Assembly (NCBI GenBank): GCA_965218555.1
Contig: OZ244625.1
Coordinates: forward strand, 4,464,001-4,528,000
Length of the DNA: 64,000 bases
DNA from: JAPPLB01 sp965218555
GTDB lineage: Bacteria > Acidobacteriota > Terriglobia > Bryobacterales > UBA6623
Direction of reading: 5' to 3'
In this document: positions 18,013 to 27,353 of the stretch, in pieces
Numbering within the stretch: the stretch's first letter is position 1
How the letters are laid out: every line of letters begins with the position of its first letter
Position numbers and translations under genes: made by a program
Notes under the pieces: model-generated
What the model saw: the letters and a program-made list of their open reading frames with translations, nothing else
Database searches by the model: none
Told to the model about the DNA's origin: nothing

Positions 18013-18933
18013 TTGCCCGCCCGCATTCTGAACGGTAACCGCATCCGCGACCAGATCCTTCTTGAAGTCGAAGACGAAGTCGAAACGCTGGCCTCCCAGG
18101 GCATCCGGCCGGGTTTGGCGGCCGTCCGCGTCGGAAATGACCCGGCTTCTGAAATCTACGTCCGCAACAAAATCAAGGCATGCGAAAAGGTCGGCATCCA
18201 CAGTGAGCACATTACGCCCCCTGCTACCGCGACGACCGAGGAGTTGCTTGGGCTTGTCGATGATCTGAACCACCGCGACGAGATCGACGGCATCCTGGTC
18301 CAACTGCCGCTTCCCGATCAAGTTGACGCGGCGAAGGTCTTGCTAACCGTCTCACCACAGAAGGATGTCGACGGCTTCCACCCGTTCAACGTCGGCGCGC
18401 TCGTGACGAAGCGTCCCGCGCCCATCCCCTGCACGCCCGCCGGGCTGATCCAGATTCTCAAGCGCAGCGAGATCTCCATTGCCGGCAAACGCGCCGTCAT
18501 CGTGGGCCGGAGCGACATTGTCGGCAAGCCCACTGCGTTTCTGCTTCTCCACGAGAACGCGACAGTGACGATCTGTCATTCGAAGACCGAAAACCTACCC
18601 GCTGTCGCCCGTGAAGCCGACATCCTCGTGGCCGCCATTGGCCGCCCGGCGTTCGTTACACGCGACTTCATCAAACCCGGCGCCACCGTTCTCGATGTCG
18701 GAATCAACAACCTCACCGACGCAGAGCAGGTCGAGTCGATCTGCTCAGGACTGCCCAGGAAGCTCGAGCGCTTCCGGGAGAAGAGTTCTGTTCTGGTGGG
18801 CGACGTCCACCCCAAGGATGTGGCTGAAACAGCGGGGGCCTATACGCCGGTCCCGGGTGGCGTCGGTCCGCTGACCATCGCCATGCTCATGGTCAACACG
18901 CTTCAGGCGGCCCGCCAACGCCGTGCGGTATGA
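18013..18933 (+). CDS. folD: bifunctional methylenetetrahydrofolate dehydrogenase/cyclohydrolase
   Basis: The 306-residue enzyme converts 5,10-methylene-THF to 10-formyl-THF through methenyl-THF. Seen: the substrate-side motif YVRNKIKACEKVGI with catalytic Lys, DGILVQLPLP, the KDVDGFHPFN stretch, the nucleotide fold GKRAVIVGRSDIVGKP, and PVPGGVGPLTIAMLM at the end. The likely start is TTG at 18013 after a GGAGA box, since no ATG fits the family N-terminus. The loop VVAAIGRP-like segment (ILVAAIGRPAFVT) is intact. It is monocistronic here; a MITE-like element lies 26 bp after its stop. Confidence 0.95.
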   Translation: MPARILNGNRIRDQILLEVEDEVETLASQGIRPGLAAVRVGNDPASEIYVRNKIKACEKVGIHSEHITPPATATTEELLGLVDDLNHRDEIDGILVQLPLPDQVDAAKVLLTVSPQKDVDGFHPFNVGALVTKRPAPIPCTPAGLIQILKRSEISIAGKRAVIVGRSDIVGKPTAFLLLHENATVTICHSKTENLPAVAREADILVAAIGRPAFVTRDFIKPGATVLDVGINNLTDAEQVESICSGLPRKLERFREKSSVLVGDVHPKDVAETAGAYTPVPGGVGPLTIAMLMVNTLQAARQRRAV

Positions 18934-18959
18934 AGCCGCGGTTTCCGTCCCGGTGTGCA

Positions 18960-19233
18960 AGCAGCCCGTGGCAAAAGTCCCGTGGAAGGCGCGGCGGGCT
19001 TCTGCTTCTCGCTCGGCGCGGAGTGAGGAGGATGGCGATCCGGGTGATCTCCTCCGACGAACGACAAAGCTGACGATCGCAAACGTCCGTCGCCCGAAGG
19101 GTTACGCGCCGCTTCCGGCCTACGAAGAAAAAAGCGCGGAGAGCACGGCACTGCGTTTCTGGAGCGGCCACACGTTACGCAATCGGCCTAAAGGCGCGTA
19201 ACGCCGCCTGCGTGACTTTTGCCACGAGCTGCT
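18960..19233. mobile_element. MITE-like element, family 1, copy 1
   Basis: The 274-bp element starts AGCAGCCCGTGGCAAAAGTC and ends with the reverse complement form GACTTTTGCCACGAGCTGCT, giving ~22-bp terminal inverted repeats with two mismatches. Its interior matches 45841-46104 along its length, including GGATGGCGATCCGG and CGAAGGGTTACGCGCCGCTT. No reading frame is shared. The right end overlaps the TAG stop of the PQQ dehydrogenase gene by two bases. Confidence 0.8.
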
Positions 19234-21124
19234 ATGCCAAAGAGAAAGCAGCGATCTCGTCAGCCGCCGGAATCCCCAGCTTCGGGCGGCCACCCCCGGC
19301 CGCAACCGCCACAAACTGCTTCCCACCAACCTCATAACAGCAAGGCGAGGCATTGCAGCCCGCCTGCAACTCCCACTCCCAGACCTCGGCCCCGCTCTTG
19401 GCATCGAAGGCTCGGAACTTCGGGTCGGCCGTAGCGCCGATGAACACCAATCCACCCTTGGTCGCAACGGAGCCTCCGAAGCTGAGCGTCCCCGTTTTCG
19501 GAATCCCGCGCGCCGTCAGCTCAACGTGCTCCCCGAGGACCTCTCGCCAAACGTATTCACCGGAATCCAGATCGATGCAGTTCATCTTGCCCCAAGGCGG
19601 TTTGATGGCCGGGTAGCCCTCGGGATCCAGAAGCTGTATGTACCCTGCGTGATTGAACCGGAACTTGTCCTCCGGTTTTCCATCGACGATCGTGCAGAGG
19701 TTCGTCGTCTCGTTCGAGTTGACGTACATCCTATTCCGGTCCGGGTCGAAGCTGATGCCGCCCCACAGGACTCCGCCGCTGAACCCGGGATAGATCACCG
19801 TCCCCTGCCTGGTAGGCGGCGTGTACAGCCCGCCCGTTCGAGCAGCCCGGAACTTTTTCAAGACGAACTGGTGCGCTTCCGATGAGATGTCCGTTACGAG
19901 ATCTTCGGTGAACTCGCGCCGACAGAGGCTCACGGGCTTGAGCGGAACCGGCTGCGACGCCGCCAGCTTTTCGTCGGGCAAGTCACTCTCCGGAACCGGC
20001 CATTCCTCGATCGGGAATAGAGGTTCACCCGTCTCGCGGTCCAGCACGAAGATCAGGCCCATCTTCGTCGTCTGCGCCACGGCGTCCACCAATCGATCCC
20101 CTTTTCGGAGCCGCACCAGCGCAGGCTGCGCCGCCAGATCGTAGTCCCATACGTCGTGCCGAACGATCTGGTAGTGCCAGACACGTTTACCCGTCTTCGC
20201 ATCCAGCGCCAGGACGCAATTCCCGAACAGGTTGTCGCCGATGCGGTCGCCGCCCCAAAAGTCAAACGATGGCGACCCGATCGAAGCAAACAGCCACCCT
20301 CGTTCGGTATCGAGGCTCATGCCGGCCCAGTTATTCGTTCCGCCGTTGACATCCCATGAATCCGGGCTCCAGGTGTCGTAGCCGAAATCCCCCGGAAACG
20401 GGATCGTATGGAAGATCCACCTCCGCTTGCCGGTGTACACGTCATAGCCGCGGATATGTCCTGGACCCTCGCGCCGCGGCCCTTCGCCGCCGCCGCCGCT
20501 GACGATAATCAGATCTTCGTAGATGATCGGCGGGCTCGTGCATTTGTAGAAAAGGCCCTCCATGTCGCGGTCGAAGTCCTGCTTCAGATCAACGATGCCG
20601 TTCTCGCCGAAGCTTTTGATCAACTCGCCTGTGCGTGCATCGAGGCAAAACAGCTTGGCCTGGATCGCCGCGAAGATGCGTTTGTCCTTGCCGTCTTCAA
20701 AGTACGTCACACCGCGATTCACGCCTCGTGCCCGGGATGACCGCTCTTTCTCATACGGATCGAAGTTCCAAAGCACTTCTCCCGTCGCCGCGTTGAGAGC
20801 CCGAATCTGCAAGCGGGCCGTCGTCAGATACATTGCGTCACCGATCACGATCGGCGTGCATTGGATCATGGTTTTCGGGCGATCGAGCTTATCGCCGGTA
20901 TGGTGTATCCAAGCAGGTTTGAGGCGGTGAACATTGAAAAGGTTGATCTGGTCCAGCGGCGAGTAGCGCGAGGCGCCCTGGTCGCCGCCGTAGAAGCGCC
21001 ATTCGCTGCCTGCTCCTGAAAAGCTCTTCTCCGCCCGTGCCGGCGGGGGCATCAGAATCGATCCTCCGGTGGCCATGCCCGCTACAAGCAACTGTCGGCG
21101 ACTTATTCCTTCAGACACGAACAA
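19232..21124 (-). CDS. PQQ-dependent dehydrogenase, exported
   Basis: The 630-residue quinoprotein begins with a twin-arginine-like signal (ISRRQLLVAGMATGG) that ends near PPPARAEK. The rest is an eight-bladed propeller with repeated tryptophan-docking motifs such as ALNAATGEVLWNF, CLDARTGELIKSF, ALDAKTGKRVWHY, VLDRETGEPLFP and AFDAKSGAEVWEW. It resembles glucose- or alcohol-type PQQ dehydrogenases and should oxidise a sugar or alcohol in the periplasm. No vicinal Cys-Cys of methanol dehydrogenases is evident near the active site, and no heme domain is attached. The partner cytochrome is not adjacent. Its TAG stop lies in the end of the family 1 element. Confidence 0.88.
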   Translation of the reverse strand: MFVSEGISRRQLLVAGMATGGSILMPPPARAEKSFSGAGSEWRFYGGDQGASRYSPLDQINLFNVHRLKPAWIHHTGDKLDRPKTMIQCTPIVIGDAMYLTTARLQIRALNAATGEVLWNFDPYEKERSSRARGVNRGVTYFEDGKDKRIFAAIQAKLFCLDARTGELIKSFGENGIVDLKQDFDRDMEGLFYKCTSPPIIYEDLIIVSGGGGEGPRREGPGHIRGYDVYTGKRRWIFHTIPFPGDFGYDTWSPDSWDVNGGTNNWAGMSLDTERGWLFASIGSPSFDFWGGDRIGDNLFGNCVLALDAKTGKRVWHYQIVRHDVWDYDLAAQPALVRLRKGDRLVDAVAQTTKMGLIFVLDRETGEPLFPIEEWPVPESDLPDEKLAASQPVPLKPVSLCRREFTEDLVTDISSEAHQFVLKKFRAARTGGLYTPPTRQGTVIYPGFSGGVLWGGISFDPDRNRMYVNSNETTNLCTIVDGKPEDKFRFNHAGYIQLLDPEGYPAIKPPWGKMNCIDLDSGEYVWREVLGEHVELTARGIPKTGTLSFGGSVATKGGLVFIGATADPKFRAFDAKSGAEVWEWELQAGCNASPCCYEVGGKQFVAVAAGGGRPKLGIPAADEIAAFSLA

Positions 21125-21169
21125 CCCCTCTTGCTGTCAACGGGCGCGGACTCGCCGCCCGTTCCCCTA

Positions 21170-21331
21170 ACAGTCCGTGGTGAAACCCGGCGTAGCACCG
21201 CGAGCGGCGAGGCGCCTGGCTGACAAGGCGCGACGAGGGAGCATATTGGACATATTCGACCGAGGAACAACACAGCTCAGCCGGGATGAATCGCCGCTCG
21301 AATGCAGCGGGGCCTTTTGCCACGGGCTGTT
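21170..21331. repeat. short element with family 1 ends and unrelated interior
   Basis: About 162 bp bounded by AACAGTCCGTGGTGAAA and its inverted partner TTTTGCCACGGGCTGTT. The ends match the family 1 terminal repeats but the interior does not match the copies at 18960 and 45841. It lies between the divergent PQQ dehydrogenase and rfbC genes and may carry parts of their promoters. Confidence 0.6.
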
Positions 21332-21411
21332 GAACTCCATGATTGTACTGGTCTCGCCCTGGAACTCGCTTGTCCGCACCCACTTTGCGATACCATCTTT
21401 GGGAAGCTTCC

Positions 21412-22005
21412 ATGGCGAGCCAACCTCAACCCTTACGGCCGGCCGACCGGATTATCACGAGTGAGGACGCCCCTCTGCAGCTCTCCACTCCCGAATGTCA
21501 GAAAGGTATCGGCACCCTCATTACGAAACCTGACTCGGCCGAACGGATCGACGGTGTACAAGTGAAGCCCTACAACCTCTGGCCGGACGACAGGGGCTAT
21601 TTTACTGAAATCATTCGCCTTGGACAGGGGCTGCCCGCCGGCTTCCCCGCAGAATCCACGCAGGTTTCCGCTGCGCTCAGCTATCCGGGCGCCATCAAGG
21701 CGTTCCACTATCACCTGTATCAGACCGACTTTTGGGTGCCGGTCCAAGGCATGTTCCAGGTGGCCCTGGCTGATCTGCGGACCGGCTCGCCCACCTTCGG
21801 CCAACGCAACACGTTCTATGCCGGAGTCCTGCGGCCTTGGCAGATTCTGATCCCGCCGGGCGTCGCCCACGGCTACAAAGTCATCGGAGAAAGCCCCGCG
21901 ATGCTGGTTTACGTCACCGACAGGCACTACAACCCCGAAGACGAGGGCCGCCTTCCCTACGACCACCCCTGCATCAACTACGACTGGGAGACTCAGTACA
22001 AATGA
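21412..22005 (+). CDS. rfbC: dTDP-4-dehydrorhamnose 3,5-epimerase-like protein
   Basis: The 197-residue cupin-fold protein contains DDRGYFTEIIRLG, the active-site region PGAIKAFHYHLYQTDFWVP and the later IPPGVAHGYKV, the signature run of RmlC/RfbC epimerases. The enzyme makes dTDP-4-keto-L-rhamnose from the product of RfbB, for surface polysaccharides. ATG at 21412 follows an AGGGAAGC-like site weakly; the upstream in-frame ATG is inside the repeat-flanking region and has no homology. The stop overlaps the rfbB start (ATGA), so the two are translationally coupled. The motif set is somewhat unlike classical RfbC, and activity on another dTDP-keto sugar is possible. Confidence 0.85.
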   Translation: MASQPQPLRPADRIITSEDAPLQLSTPECQKGIGTLITKPDSAERIDGVQVKPYNLWPDDRGYFTEIIRLGQGLPAGFPAESTQVSAALSYPGAIKAFHYHLYQTDFWVPVQGMFQVALADLRTGSPTFGQRNTFYAGVLRPWQILIPPGVAHGYKVIGESPAMLVYVTDRHYNPEDEGRLPYDHPCINYDWETQYK

Positions 22006-23054
22006 GGCTGCTCGTCACGGGCGGAGCCGGCTTTATAGGCTCCGCTTTCATCCGGCTTGTGCTCGCACATGACGATTCCGCAGAAATCCTCAATTTCGAT
22101 GCGCTCACCTACGCGGGGAACCTCGAAAACCTCGAATCCGTCGGCGGGCATGATAACTACCGGTTTGTCAAAGCGAACCTATGTGACGCCAAAGCCACCG
22201 AGCGTGCCATCGCCGACTTCCTTCCTGAAACCGTTGTCCATTTCGCCGCCGAGTCTCACGTCGATCGCAGCATCTTTGCACCCAAGCCCGTAGTCGACAC
22301 CAATTTCACCGGCACTTTTCACCTGCTGGAAGCCGTGCGGCGCCACGGCGTGGAGCGATTCATCCACATCTCGACCGATGAAGTCTACGGAAGCATCGAC
22401 TCCCCGGCCGAGGCGGACGAAAACTTTCCCCTCCGCCCCAGCAGTCCGTATTCCGCTTCCAAGGCCGGGGCGGACTTGCTGGCGCTCTCGTACTTCGCGA
22501 CCTACAAGCTGCCGGTCATCGTCACCAGAGCCTCGAACAACTACGGGTCTTATCAGTTCCCCGAAAAACTCATCCCGTTGATGATCGCCAACGCCCTCGA
22601 AAACATGCCGCTCCCCATTTACGGCGACGGACAGCAGGTCCGGGACTGGCTCCATGTCGATGACCACTGCCGCGCCATCCTGTCGCTTGTCGAAAAAGGA
22701 CGTCCTGGCGAGGTCTACAACATCGGCGGCAATTGCGCCCTGCCCAATCTCGAAGTGGTCAAGAGAATCCTCGCCGCCATCGGCAAGCCCGAAAGCCTTC
22801 TGCAAACCGTCGAAGACCGCCTCGGCCACGACCGCCGCTATGCCCTCACGAGCGCCAAGCTCGAAGCCGAAACGGGATGGGCGCCCGAAATCAAGTTCGA
22901 TCAAGGCCTGGCCCAGACAATCGATTGGTACCGCGCAAACAGGGAATGGGTAGAGCACGTCCGCTCCGGCGCCTACCGCGATTATTACGAAGCAAACTAC
23001 TCCCGCCGCGAACAGGAACTCAACCGCCTCAACATGGCCCGGATCAAACCCTAG
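22002..23054 (+). CDS. rfbB: dTDP-glucose 4,6-dehydratase
   Basis: The 350-residue extended short-chain dehydrogenase starts MRLLVTGGAGFIGSAFIRLV with the NAD-binding GxxGxxG. It has HFAAESHVDRSI, the STDEVYGS motif (Thr-Asp-Glu typical of 4,6-dehydratases), and the catalytic YSASKAGAD Tyr-xxx-Lys. RASNNYGSYQFPEKL and DGQQVRDWLHVDDHC match RmlB closely. It turns dTDP-glucose into dTDP-4-keto-6-deoxyglucose. Its ATG overlaps the rfbC stop by 4 bp. No rfbA or rfbD is in the window, so the rest of the rhamnose pathway must be elsewhere. Confidence 0.95.
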   Translation: MRLLVTGGAGFIGSAFIRLVLAHDDSAEILNFDALTYAGNLENLESVGGHDNYRFVKANLCDAKATERAIADFLPETVVHFAAESHVDRSIFAPKPVVDTNFTGTFHLLEAVRRHGVERFIHISTDEVYGSIDSPAEADENFPLRPSSPYSASKAGADLLALSYFATYKLPVIVTRASNNYGSYQFPEKLIPLMIANALENMPLPIYGDGQQVRDWLHVDDHCRAILSLVEKGRPGEVYNIGGNCALPNLEVVKRILAAIGKPESLLQTVEDRLGHDRRYALTSAKLEAETGWAPEIKFDQGLAQTIDWYRANREWVEHVRSGAYRDYYEANYSRREQELNRLNMARIKP

Positions 23055-23077
23055 CCGGTTGCCGTGCCCGGTTGCCG

Positions 23078-23099
23078 CTTTTGCACTTGTGCGCAAAAG
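23078..23099. terminator. hairpin after rfbB
   Basis: CTTTTGC and GCAAAAG form a 7-bp stem with an 8-base loop 24 bp after the rfbB stop. The downstream run TATTTTCCTCT is only weakly T-rich, so intrinsic termination is possible but not certain. Confidence 0.35.
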
Positions 23100-23173
23100 T
23101 GCGTATTTTCCTCTGATCCAAGCTTTCTCGATCTTTTTCAGTCGAGCGCTATGCTGATTACAGGTTCCTGAAC

Positions 23174-24745
23174 ATGATGGACGATCCGTCAGTCACTGCC
23201 GTAACAGGCGGCGGTGAGGCGAGCGAGAACGGTTTCTCGACAGCCGAAAGTCCGCTGGATCTTAGCGGCGGCTCGCCGGAGCCGGAGTTGCGGAAGCTCG
23301 TCGGCGACATGCCGGCTGACGAGTTCCGGCGCTTCGGGCGCCAAGTCGTCGACTGGCTCGCGGACTACATCGAGCACCCCGAGCGATATCGTGTCCAACC
23401 CGATGTCAAGCCGGGGGCCCTGGTCGATGCCCTGCCGGCATCGGCGCCCGAGCAAGGCGAGCCGATGGATCGCATCCTGGCCGACTTCGAACGGCAGATC
23501 GTGCCGCATGTCACGCACTGGAACCATCCTGGATTCATGGGCTACTTCGCCACGAGCGGAGCGATGCCGGGTGTTTTGGCGGAAGCGCTCATCGCCGGCC
23601 TCAACAACATCGGCTTGCTGTGGAAAACCTCTCCGGCGTTGACGGAACTGGAGCAGGTCACTCTCCGCTGGCTCACCGAGTGGTTACGGCTTCCGACGAG
23701 CTGGTTCGGCATGACCCTCGCCGGCGCTTCGGTGGCGAGCCTGCACGCGGTCATCGCCGCGCGCGAAGCCGCTCGCGAGCAGGCCCGCGCGACCGGACAG
23801 CCGTTCGAGCTCGACAAGCTGACTCTCTACACGTCTGAACAGGCGCACTCGTCGATCGAGAAGGCGATGCTCGTTCTGGGTCTGCCGCGTGACAACTGCC
23901 GCAAAATCCCCGTCGACGATGCATTCCGCATGCGCCCCGACTTGCTCGAGGACCAGATCCTCGCCGATCAGGCGGCAGGTCTCCGACCCTTCTGTATCGC
24001 CGGAACGGTCGGCACTACCTCGACAACCAGCGTCGACCCGATCACGGCGCTGGCCGACATAGCGGCGCGCCACTCTCTTTGGCTTCACGTGGACGCCGCC
24101 TACGCGGGCGCTGCGGGCATCCTGCCGGAGAAGCGGCATTACCTCGACGGTTGTGAGCGCGCCGACACGTTCCTCTTCAATCCCCACAAGTGGCTGTTTA
24201 CACCGATGGACTTGACGGCCTTCTACTGCCGCCGGCCCGAGGAACTACGGCAGGCTCTGTCGCTTGTTCCCGATTACCTGCGCAGCAAACAGGACCAGCG
24301 CGCCGTCAACTTCATGGAATACGCCCTGCCGCTCGGCCGTCGGTTTCGCACCCTCAAACTTTGGTTCGTGATGCGTTATTTTGGGAGAGAAGGACTGGCC
24401 GCGAATCTTCGTGAGCACATTCGGCTCGCCGAAGACTTCGCCAAGCGTGTCGACGAGCATCCCGACTTCGAGCGCCTCGCCCCAGTGCCGTTTTCGGTCG
24501 TTTGCTTCCGGTACCGTCCGCCGGCCGTCGATCCGGAAGATCTGAATGCCATCAATCAACGCCTGATCGAAGCTATCAACGATACCGGCGAGTTCTTCCT
24601 TTCGAGCACGGTGCTCCACGACCGGGTTGCTCTGCGCGTCGCCATCGGCAATATCCACACCCGCAAACAGCACGTCAACCGCCTCTGGAAACTGCTGCTG
24701 CAGAAGTCGAGGGAAGCAGCAGCAGCGGGTTGCAAACAGAATTAG
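23174..24745 (+). CDS. PLP-dependent aromatic-L-amino-acid decarboxylase family protein
   Basis: The 523-residue group II decarboxylase carries the PLP lysine Lys339 in NPHKWLF, the cofactor Asp in LWLHVDAAYAG and the HWNHPGFMGYF substrate-site region. These are features of tyrosine/DOPA/tryptophan decarboxylases. It would make an aromatic amine such as tyramine, tryptamine or phenylethylamine. The first ~40 residues are a low-complexity leader not found in most homologues, so the true start might be later, but the listed ATG has the only good context. It stands alone between rfbB and the repair pair; no amine transporter or oxidase is nearby. Confidence 0.87.
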   Translation: MMDDPSVTAVTGGGEASENGFSTAESPLDLSGGSPEPELRKLVGDMPADEFRRFGRQVVDWLADYIEHPERYRVQPDVKPGALVDALPASAPEQGEPMDRILADFERQIVPHVTHWNHPGFMGYFATSGAMPGVLAEALIAGLNNIGLLWKTSPALTELEQVTLRWLTEWLRLPTSWFGMTLAGASVASLHAVIAAREAAREQARATGQPFELDKLTLYTSEQAHSSIEKAMLVLGLPRDNCRKIPVDDAFRMRPDLLEDQILADQAAGLRPFCIAGTVGTTSTTSVDPITALADIAARHSLWLHVDAAYAGAAGILPEKRHYLDGCERADTFLFNPHKWLFTPMDLTAFYCRRPEELRQALSLVPDYLRSKQDQRAVNFMEYALPLGRRFRTLKLWFVMRYFGREGLAANLREHIRLAEDFAKRVDEHPDFERLAPVPFSVVCFRYRPPAVDPEDLNAINQRLIEAINDTGEFFLSSTVLHDRVALRVAIGNIHTRKQHVNRLWKLLLQKSREAAAAGCKQN

Positions 24746-24925
24746 CCGCTCACCCACTGAACAGGACCACCTGTGTGGAAACCTCCGGCCCTCGCGAGAG
24801 GCGCTGACAGGCGGGCGCGGCCGACAGCGAAGACTCCAAAGGGAAAGAAACACAAGGCGCCATTTCGCCTTGATGGCAGGCCCCTCCTTCGGTTACACTG
24901 GTAGGGCGAACAAAAGGAGAACTGT

Positions 24926-27295
24926 CTGCCTCCCACGAATCTTTCCCTTGAGCTTGTCGATCCGATTCCGCCGGCGCCTCGCAATCCGCTGGCGCGGCAA
25001 GATCGTTCCCTCGAGAAAGCGGTCGAACAACTCGAAGTCTGGTCGAAGCAGCCGGGTTCGCCCATCACGGCGCTGTGGCGCAAGCCGGCTCGCGAGGCGG
25101 ACTGCCGCTCGATCCCGGCCGAGGTGAGTGCGCCGCTGCGGTCGACCCTCGCCGCGAGAGGCATTCGGCAGCTTTACTCTCATCAACTCGAAGCGTGGGA
25201 GAAGATTGCCCGCGGCGAGAACGTCGTCATTCCCACGCCGACGGCGAGCGGCAAGACACTCTGCTACAACCTTCCTGTCTTGAACGCGCTGACGGAAGAC
25301 CCGGAGACCTGCGCGCTCTACCTGTTTCCAACGAAAGCACTTTCCGAAGATCAGCTTGAGGAGCTGCAAAGCCTCCTTTCCGGCATGGAAAGCGACATTC
25401 GGGCCTTCACGTACGACGGGGATACGCCGCAGGATGCCCGCAAGTCCATCCGGCAACGCGCCAACATCGTGCTGACCAACCCCGACATGCTGCACAGCGG
25501 GGTGTTGCCCCATCACACGCGTTGGGCGCGCTTCTTCGAACACCTGCGCTACATCGTGATCGACGAGCTTCATACCTACCGCGGCGTCTTCGGAAGCCAT
25601 GTCGGCAACCTTTTTCGACGCCTCAAGCGGATTTGCGATTTCTACGGTTCAAAGCCCTTGTTCATCTGCTGTTCGGCGACGATCGCCAATCCGAAAGAGC
25701 TTGCCGAGAAGCTTATCGAGCAACCGGTGTCGGAGATCGAATCGAACGGGGCTCCCCAAGGCGAGCGTTTCTTCGCGTTCTACAATCCGCCGGTCGTGAA
25801 CCGGCAGTTGGGGATTCGTCGGAGCTACATCGCCGAGACCCGCCGGTTGGCGCTGAGCTTCCTCGAACGCGGACAGCAGACGCTTGTCTTCGCGAACAGC
25901 CGCTTGGCGACTGAGATTCTCGTGCGGTACCTCAAGGACGCCGCTGACCGGGGCGCGCTTCCGCCGGAGTCGGTTCGAGGATACCGGGGCGGCTACCTGC
26001 CGCGGGAACGCCGCGAAATCGAAAAGCAACTGCGCGAAGGCGAGGTCATGGGCGTCGTCGCGACGAACGCGCTCGAACTGGGGATCGATGTCGGCTCGCT
26101 CGATACGGTCGTGATGGCAGGCTATCCGGGGACGATCGCTTCGACTTGGCAGCGCGCCGGCAGGGCGGGGAGGCGGCAGTCGCTTTCTCTGTCACTGCTG
26201 GTAGCGTCGAGTGCGCCTCTGGATCAGTTCATCGTGCAGCACCCGTCGTACTTCTTCGACGCCTCGCCGGAGCACGCGCAGATCAATCCCGACAACCTGG
26301 AAGTCCTCATCAGCCACGTCAAGTGCGCGGCGTTCGAGTTGCCGGTCCAAGACGGCGAACTGTTCGGTCCGCATCCCACGGCCGACCTCTGCGAGTTCTT
26401 GGGAGAGGCCGGGCTGCTGCATCACGCCGGGAACTCCTGGCACTGGACATCGGAATCGTATCCCGCTGATGCGGTCAGCCTGCGCACGGTCACGAGCGAC
26501 AACTTCGTGGTCGTCGACATCACGCGTGAGCCGAACGTGATCGGCGAGGTCGACTTCAACTCCGCGCTGACGACGCTCTATGAGAAAGCGATCTATCTTC
26601 ACGAGGGCCGGCTCTTCCATGTAGAGCGGTTTGATTACAAGGAGCGCAAAGCCTATGTGAAGAACGTCGAGTGCAATTACTACACCGACGCGATCGACTA
26701 TACGCAAGTCAAGGTCATCGAGACTTTCGAGAGCGAGCCCCTGGGTCCGGCGGCTCGCAGCTACGGCGAAGTGCGGATCAACCGTCAGATCGTGGGCTTC
26801 AAGAAACTCAAGTTCTACACAGCCGAGAATGTCGGCGCCGGGAAACTCTCGATGCCTGAGCAGGAGTTGCACACTACAGCCTTTCGGCTGACGTTTCCTC
26901 ACGCGTTTCTGCAGAGCTTCACGGAGTACAGCTCCGCCGAAAAGCGAAGCGGGCTTGCAGGTCTCGGGAATGTCTTGCGGACGGTCGGCTCGCTGTTGCT
27001 GATGTGCGACCCGCGTGACTTGTGTGTGGCGATGAGCAGCGACGTCGAGCGCGCCGGGCCGGAGTCGGACCCCGAACTGTATCTCTATGACAACTTCTCC
27101 GGCGGCATCGGCCAAAGCGAGCCGCTCTACCGAATGCACGATCAACTACTGCGACGCTCCCGGGACCTGCTCGCTTCCTGTCCTTGTGAAGCAGGCTGTC
27201 CCTCTTGTGTGGGCCCGCTCGGCGAGGTGGGAGAGAAAGCGAAAGAGGTGGCTTCCCGATTCCTGAACGAATTGACGCCGACCCGTAACGCGTGA
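24926..27295 (+). CDS. mrfA: MrfA/Hrq1-type DEAD/DEAH-box repair helicase, likely CTG start
   Basis: From the CTG at 24926 the protein has 789 residues. It is a superfamily 2 helicase: PTPTASGKT (about 103-111), DEAH-like VIDELH, and VVATNALELGIDVG in the second RecA domain. The C-terminal DUF1998/MZB zinc region has the four-cysteine cluster CPCEAGCPSC (about 752-761). These match B. subtilis MrfA (YprA), a 3'-to-5' helicase that repairs mitomycin damage. The first ATG/GTG-type start in frame is GTG at 25124, but upstream codons encode WRKPAREADCRSIP, matching the MrfA N-terminus, and an AAGGAG lies 6 bp before the CTG. An in-frame TAG sits at 24902. mrfB follows 58 bp later. Confidence 0.85.
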   Translation: MPPTNLSLELVDPIPPAPRNPLARQDRSLEKAVEQLEVWSKQPGSPITALWRKPAREADCRSIPAEVSAPLRSTLAARGIRQLYSHQLEAWEKIARGENVVIPTPTASGKTLCYNLPVLNALTEDPETCALYLFPTKALSEDQLEELQSLLSGMESDIRAFTYDGDTPQDARKSIRQRANIVLTNPDMLHSGVLPHHTRWARFFEHLRYIVIDELHTYRGVFGSHVGNLFRRLKRICDFYGSKPLFICCSATIANPKELAEKLIEQPVSEIESNGAPQGERFFAFYNPPVVNRQLGIRRSYIAETRRLALSFLERGQQTLVFANSRLATEILVRYLKDAADRGALPPESVRGYRGGYLPRERREIEKQLREGEVMGVVATNALELGIDVGSLDTVVMAGYPGTIASTWQRAGRAGRRQSLSLSLLVASSAPLDQFIVQHPSYFFDASPEHAQINPDNLEVLISHVKCAAFELPVQDGELFGPHPTADLCEFLGEAGLLHHAGNSWHWTSESYPADAVSLRTVTSDNFVVVDITREPNVIGEVDFNSALTTLYEKAIYLHEGRLFHVERFDYKERKAYVKNVECNYYTDAIDYTQVKVIETFESEPLGPAARSYGEVRINRQIVGFKKLKFYTAENVGAGKLSMPEQELHTTAFRLTFPHAFLQSFTEYSSAEKRSGLAGLGNVLRTVGSLLLMCDPRDLCVAMSSDVERAGPESDPELYLYDNFSGGIGQSEPLYRMHDQLLRRSRDLLASCPCEAGCPSCVGPLGEVGEKAKEVASRFLNELTPTRNA

Positions 27296-27353
27296 CGCAA
27301 CAGCGTCGAGGCGAGTTGACCCCGGTCTGTAGGAGCCTTTTGTTTACTACACG

